Part shown: positions 21,207 through 25,622 of the stretch, piece by piece | Numbering within the stretch: position 1 is the stretch's first letter | Layout of the letters: every line of letters starts with the position of its first letter | Assembly (NCBI RefSeq): GCF_000499385.1 | Contig: NW_013654401.1 | Span: 1-25,622, forward strand | Direction of reading: 5' to 3' | DNA from: Eimeria necatrix | Taxonomy: Eukaryota > Apicomplexa > Conoidasida > Eucoccidiorida > Eimeriidae | Length of the DNA: 25,622 nt | The notes under the pieces: model-generated | Told to the model about the DNA's origin: nothing | The model's database searches: none | The model's input: the letters and a program-made list of their open reading frames with translations, nothing else | Position numbers and translations under genes: made by a program

Positions 21207-21993
21207 CTAGTGAGCCACGACGGACCCCATATTCTTACACTTCTGCGCTCAGGATTCTGTCCAAGAGCTCTCAAATCAAGGCGGGACGATGGGCCCCTAA
21301 ACAGCTACCTGAAGTACTTCTTGGGAATGTTTACTTCTTGTGAATGTTTAACTCCCACACTTGGAAAACCCCCAAACATTATGGGCTCGCACTCGAGTAT
21401 GGTGCCCATGTCTCGAAAGCAAAACGTTATCCGCACATCCAAAGTGTCCGGAACGAACACGCATTATAACATCGCGCTCACAAGTGGCCGCGAGGCTAGG
21501 CTTTCCCTACACGTATCCTCGGCAGAGACCCACCGGAGATAACTGCATAAATATGGATCAAGGAAACATTGGGACGACGAAAAAAAGCTGCTAAGTCGGA
21601 GATACCACGAGCCGATGAGACTGTCAACGCAGCTATCCCGTTGCGATGCGAGACCTTTCGTGTGGCAACAATTATACCTCTGATGTCAATCCTCCATGAT
21701 GTCCAATGATGCATTTTCTTTTACAAATTCAAATGGGATCACCCGGCACCTGACAGAACTCTTCAAGTGGCGTATATGCGATGCGTTTAAGAGAACAAAG
21801 GAACGGCAGAACACCCATTCACAGCAAGGCTTTTTCTATGAATACACCTAAAGCCGCTTCATTAGACAAACCATGCTGAGGGTGGCGCACTGTCCAGAAA
21901 CTGTAGGCATGCTGGACTGCACAAATTCAATAACGAGACACTACACAAATAGTATTCGGGTGTCAGGATGGCGGTACTGGCCTGGTGAGGCAA
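21207..21993. other. Convergent 3' intergenic region
   Basis: This stretch separates the stop codon of the CPW-WPC gene (plus strand) from that of the cold-shock-domain gene (minus strand). A 110-codon plus-strand frame at 21210-21542 has no recognisable motif and is treated as untranslated or chance sequence. No repeat is seen. Confidence 0.5.
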
Positions 21994-22705
21994 TCAAGCG
22001 TAGTTGTTGTAGCCATTGCCGCCATACCCGCCGCCTCCATACCCACCTCCCCTGCTCCCACTATCATAACCTCCCCTCCCACCGCCGCTGCTCCCTCCAT
22101 AACTCGAGCCACCTCCATAATTGCCGCCGTTTCCACCGCCATAGCCGCCACCAGTGCCATAGCCACCACCGTAGCCACCACCCCCGCCGCCTCCAAAGCC
22201 GCCACCTCCATATCCACCCCCACTGTAGCCGCGTCCCCCGCGGCTGCTTCCGTTGTAGGAAGGCGACATCCTGCGATTATCACCCTGAATAGAAATAGCA
22301 GCAGCAGCGAAAGTTTTCCAGTCGAGAAACAGTAGTTAGCTACACCCAAGGCTTGGGGAATGAAAAAGACCTACTTTAACAGGAGCGCCTCCAGGGCCAG
22401 TTACACGTACGGCCTTTTTCCGACCGTCATCTCCTGACTGAACTTGGAACTCAACCTCTTCTCCCTCACAGAGGTTTCTGAACCCGTCAGCCTTTATCTC
22501 CGTTTGGTGCACGAAGAGGTCCGTTCCATCATCAGATGTAATAAATCCAAAGCCCTAAATTCAAATAAGAACATTTTTTAGGAAGCTACAGTCGTCGCCA
22601 CCAACCTACAGGCAATGTGGCTCGCGTTGCAGGGTGGGAGCAGAACTACCGGCGGACCTTCTTTGAATCAAACCACTTGCAAGTGCCCCTTTGAATATCG
22701 CTCAT
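21994..22705 (-). CDS. Cold-shock domain, glycine-rich RNA-binding protein
   Basis: Three minus-strand exons, 22705-22658, 22554-22375 and 22284-21994, encode 172 residues. Residues 5-75 form a cold-shock domain: GTCKWFDSKKGFGFIT carries the RNP1-type KGFGFI motif, and DLFVHQTEI is the RNP2-type motif, followed by GEEVEFQV and RKKAVRVTGPGG. From about residue 77 the protein is a Gly/Tyr/Ser-rich tail of GGGYGGG, GRGGY and SSYGG units ending NGYNNYA. This two-part layout matches plant-type glycine-rich cold-shock proteins and CSD proteins of apicomplexans, which bind single-stranded RNA or DNA. The first intron falls exactly between SKK and GFGFI. The start at MSDIQ is chosen because the domain begins there. 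The frame is open upstream to 22849, with other ATGs at 22759 and 22849. GGC/GGT repeats make the coding strand strongly G-rich. Confidence 0.93.
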
Positions 22706-25528
22706 TTTCTCGATGCAGCCTTCACCAGAGTTCCCTATTCCTGAGTAGAAAATCGCCATGGGCAAAAGAGTGACAGTTGGACGACGGACGGACTGAAATA
22801 GAGGGTCCTCCAAAATAGCACGGGGGTCTAGGAATCGCATCCCACGCATTTATTTATTGACGCAATATGTCACTTCACACGCAATGAATTCAAAACGTCA
22901 AAATTGCTGTTAGCCACAATGAGGCAGCGTGCTCTGGCGGATGGTTGGCGATCGCGAAAAAGCGCCTTGAGGGACATTGGCAGAAATCACCATCGCAGTA
23001 TATTTGAAAGGGCATCCCCCAAGCTTACCTTAACCAGATTCAAGACACAAAGAAACTATCCTGACAATGCATGTTTCTCTGAAACCTCAATGAGTACGTA
23101 CGTGGGGTGGAGGAGGGGTGACAGCAGGCGTGCAGCTGGAGGCGCATCCCTGCCTGAACGAAACCGCTTGCGCCCAGCATAACCGTGGTAGGTTAACCCT
23201 AATGAATGAAGAATGAGCGACTGAGGATGAAATTTTTATTTTATGTTGTAGTCATGGATTACCTTGTCACTGAACAAGCTAGTGAAGCATATCAGAAAAC
23301 TCTCAGCGCTCTCTCCAGCTACTCTCGAGGGGTAACCACCGAGATGAGTCAAGAACAATGCTCTATGCCACATACGTATTGATATTTCAAAAGACTTCCT
23401 ATATCTCTTTCAGTCTTATCCTAGAAGAAGAAAAGTAGGGAGAAATACGCCCCAGACAAGCGGACGACCAACACTGCTTAACCGAGTAGACACTGGCCAG
23501 TTGGACGCTTGGAGCGGTCTCCTCCAAAGAGAAGTTGATAGCCTTGTACGTAATGGAATTCTCTGCCAAAGTGATATTACAAGCATCGTCTCAGTTGTCG
23601 CGGGTCGCCACATTCATCTCTAATCAGCATGAAGCCCTTGCGCAGTTCAGGGACAAATATCCATGGCTGAACAATGATTTACAAGTAGTATGCAGCGAAT
23701 AATGAATATACAACCAGATGTTAGTGTAAAATATATCAACAGAGACGTGTCTTTCGTTCACCAATAATAAGAGCCATAGACGGGTGGAGATGTGCAGTGC
23801 TCTAAGACACAAGTTCTAGTTGGCGCCGAAAGTGAACAATAACTCCTAGAACTTTGAATTGAGTATTAATGATATTATGCTTTCAATTGAGAAAGCAAAA
23901 GGACCAAACTAGGCTGCATGTAGTAAAAAGTATTTTAAGATGAGACTATTATGTGCAAATGCACCTTCTAATTACACTGAAACAAAATATTTGTTGCTTT
24001 TTATCCTAGCTGACACACTAACGGCTGTTGTTCGCATACCGTAGAGTTTTGGAATACCCAATAGGTTTTAGGTGGAGAACGGAAAGCGTAAAATGGGTTT
24101 TCCGTGAATCACTGAGAGTTAGCAGTATAAACAAATCTACCCCGCCCCCCATTACTCAAGAGAAGTCAAGCCCTGCAAGAATTTATCTTTAATTGATTCT
24201 GTAATTATATGTTTCTGTGGCGTTTCGTTGGCCTTCCAAAATATTGAGTTAAGTTAATGTTGAAATGACGGCCCCAAAAGGAAGCCGTTACTTGGATTTA
24301 AAAGCCTTTGGGCACTTATTCAATTAACGAATTGTCTAGTAGCTCCATACAAAGTGAAACATTTGGGCGCACAGGTTGTAAGTGGCGTGATGTATACAAG
24401 GTGCTATGACAAAGTAGTGCGATAACTTTGCAAGAAGGCCAAATGTTCTCAAGTACTAATGATTTAAATAATGCTAAGAAAAGCAGAACGACTGCAACTG
24501 AATAGAAGTCCTGCAATACTTGAAGGAACCACTGGTCAAATTATGGGGTCGTCTAGTTTCACAATAACTGAAACAAGAGCAACTCTGCTGTGAATCTAGT
24601 AGATGAACAATGATTCTAAAGGAACCAATCCTGCTAATTTGTACGTGGTAAGATAGACCCACAAATAGCACATATACCGAAAGGAATGAATTGCAGGAAA
24701 AGTATATTAAAAACCAAGCCCATAATGACTTTTACTGCATCTGAGCCAGACGACAACAACGAAAGTCCATACTTAGCGAAGTGTACACACGAACCACGAA
24801 CCACGTAATAAACTTGTCAAAAGACGCAGCTCCCACTGCGGTTGGGCCTATAATGCTTTGCAGCCATGGCGACGTTTTGGCACTGCCAGCGAAGTGCTCG
24901 CTAACAAGGGCTCTGTAGTGTGATAAGCCAAGCTTTGCTCCCACGCGTCCCTCCTGTTTTGACTGGCTATCAAACATTACTGAAGAAACTATTTAAATGT
25001 TAGAAGGATCACAACATCATCGTTCTAGCTCCATTCGCCAAAGCGATACAACTGTCTCTCCCCCAATCCTTTTTCCTCCCTGCGTGCCCACGCTGCTTAC
25101 TGCAGCTCCGGTGGTTCTTGTCGGTAACAAAGCCCAGTCTTAACTACAAAGTACCGCTGTGTAGCACCTGCATGTCCCATAGCCGTTCTACAGGACATTT
25201 GGGCTTTTGCTTTCTTTTGCTTTTCTTCTAGCATGCTACAGGTAGCTTATTCAAAGGCCATTCGTATCACTTTTCAGCTTGTCAGACTGATAATATCAGG
25301 CTGCACCTTGTGTAAACCTGCCGTGTCCTGGCACTAGTTCACAGGAAATACATTAGGTCATCTAGGAAACAATCATGACCAAAGTGCATCTTTAGCCCTG
25401 TCACTACGCCCTGACTACCCAGTCAAACGAACGAACACTCCATAAAGACTCGCCTCATTTCAAGGTGCAGCCATAGAGTGCAGCGTTGCAGTGCAGCCCA
25501 GAAATTTCCTCCAGATCCCCATAATTAG
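22706..25528. other. AT-rich gene-poor stretch
   Basis: Upstream of the cold-shock gene, about 2.8 kb contain no splice-compatible chain of exons. Base composition becomes visibly AT-rich from about 23640 to 24720, with short open frames only. A 92-codon plus-strand frame at 22904-23182 is basic and cysteine-poor and shows no family motif. The promoter of the cold-shock gene should lie near 22710-22900. Confidence 0.5.
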
Positions 25529-25622
25529 TGTAGTGCACAGACACTACAATGGGGCTGGTTAGTGCTCTAGAGAGGATAGCTAGCCAGCGACCTACGAGGG
25601 GTCGCAAGACTGGAGGGACACA
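25529..25622 (-). repeat. Dispersed structured repeat, copy B (cut by window end)
   Basis: The reverse complement of this segment matches 604-698. It keeps the 6-bp stem gcgacc/ggtcgc around a 7-base loop, with one loop change. It also keeps the terminal stem tgtagtg(t/c)...gcactaca, where one pair becomes G-T. Similarity ends at the same point as in copy A, just after gcactaca. The other end is beyond the window. Confidence 0.8.

Noticed and set aside
21873..22335. Long plus-strand open frames rich in His, Arg, Ala and Thr
   Set aside because: They are the antisense of the glycine-rich exon of the cold-shock protein, where GGN repeats keep the opposite strand free of stops.
1..25622. CRISPR arrays, tRNA or rRNA genes, integrases or other prokaryotic mobile functions
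   Set aside because: No spaced direct repeats, cloverleaf sequences, rRNA cores or transposase motifs were seen, and all gene structure is eukaryotic.

Overview
The window looks like nuclear DNA of an apicomplexan, most likely a coccidian. The strongest lineage marker is a multi-domain CPW-WPC protein, a family known from Apicomplexa and their chromerid relatives. It sits among intron-dense genes with canonical GT-AG introns, in DNA of moderate GC content (judged by eye) with long gene-poor gaps. I see no bacterial, plasmid or phage features. Because every real gene here is split into many short exons, single open reading frames are misleading. I rebuilt the genes by chaining exons whose splice sites, phases and protein motifs agree.

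Layout. 1-2750 is intergenic DNA with a dispersed structured repeat (604-698) and a perfect 23-bp hairpin (1997-2048). 2750-4460 holds only weak coding candidates. A small unrecognised minus-strand gene (4465-5457) lies head to head with a plus-strand, 12-exon GH37 trehalase (5609-9410). The trehalase converges on a minus-strand PP2C-type protein phosphatase (9737-12393, 6 exons). After a 2-kb gap comes a minus-strand, 13-exon gene (14393-18126) for a protein of about 542 residues. It starts with a mitochondrial-type presequence and contains two 28-residue repeats resembling the NDUFA5 family core motif. It diverges from a plus-strand secreted CPW-WPC protein with five domains (18776-21206, about 13 exons). 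That gene converges on a minus-strand cold-shock-domain/glycine-rich RNA-binding protein (21994-22705, 3 exons). The last 2.8 kb are AT-rich and gene-poor, and end in an inverted second copy of the repeat at 604-698.

The genes do not form a pathway. Trehalase breaks down storage sugar, PP2C is signalling, the cold-shock protein is RNA-binding, the 542-residue protein is probably mitochondrial, and the CPW-WPC protein is secretory. The most notable points are the NDUFA5-like repeats (apicomplexans lack complex I), the stepwise loss of the WPC motif along the CPW-WPC protein together with its unusually short introns, two GC-AG intron candidates, and the inverted structured repeats near the window ends.
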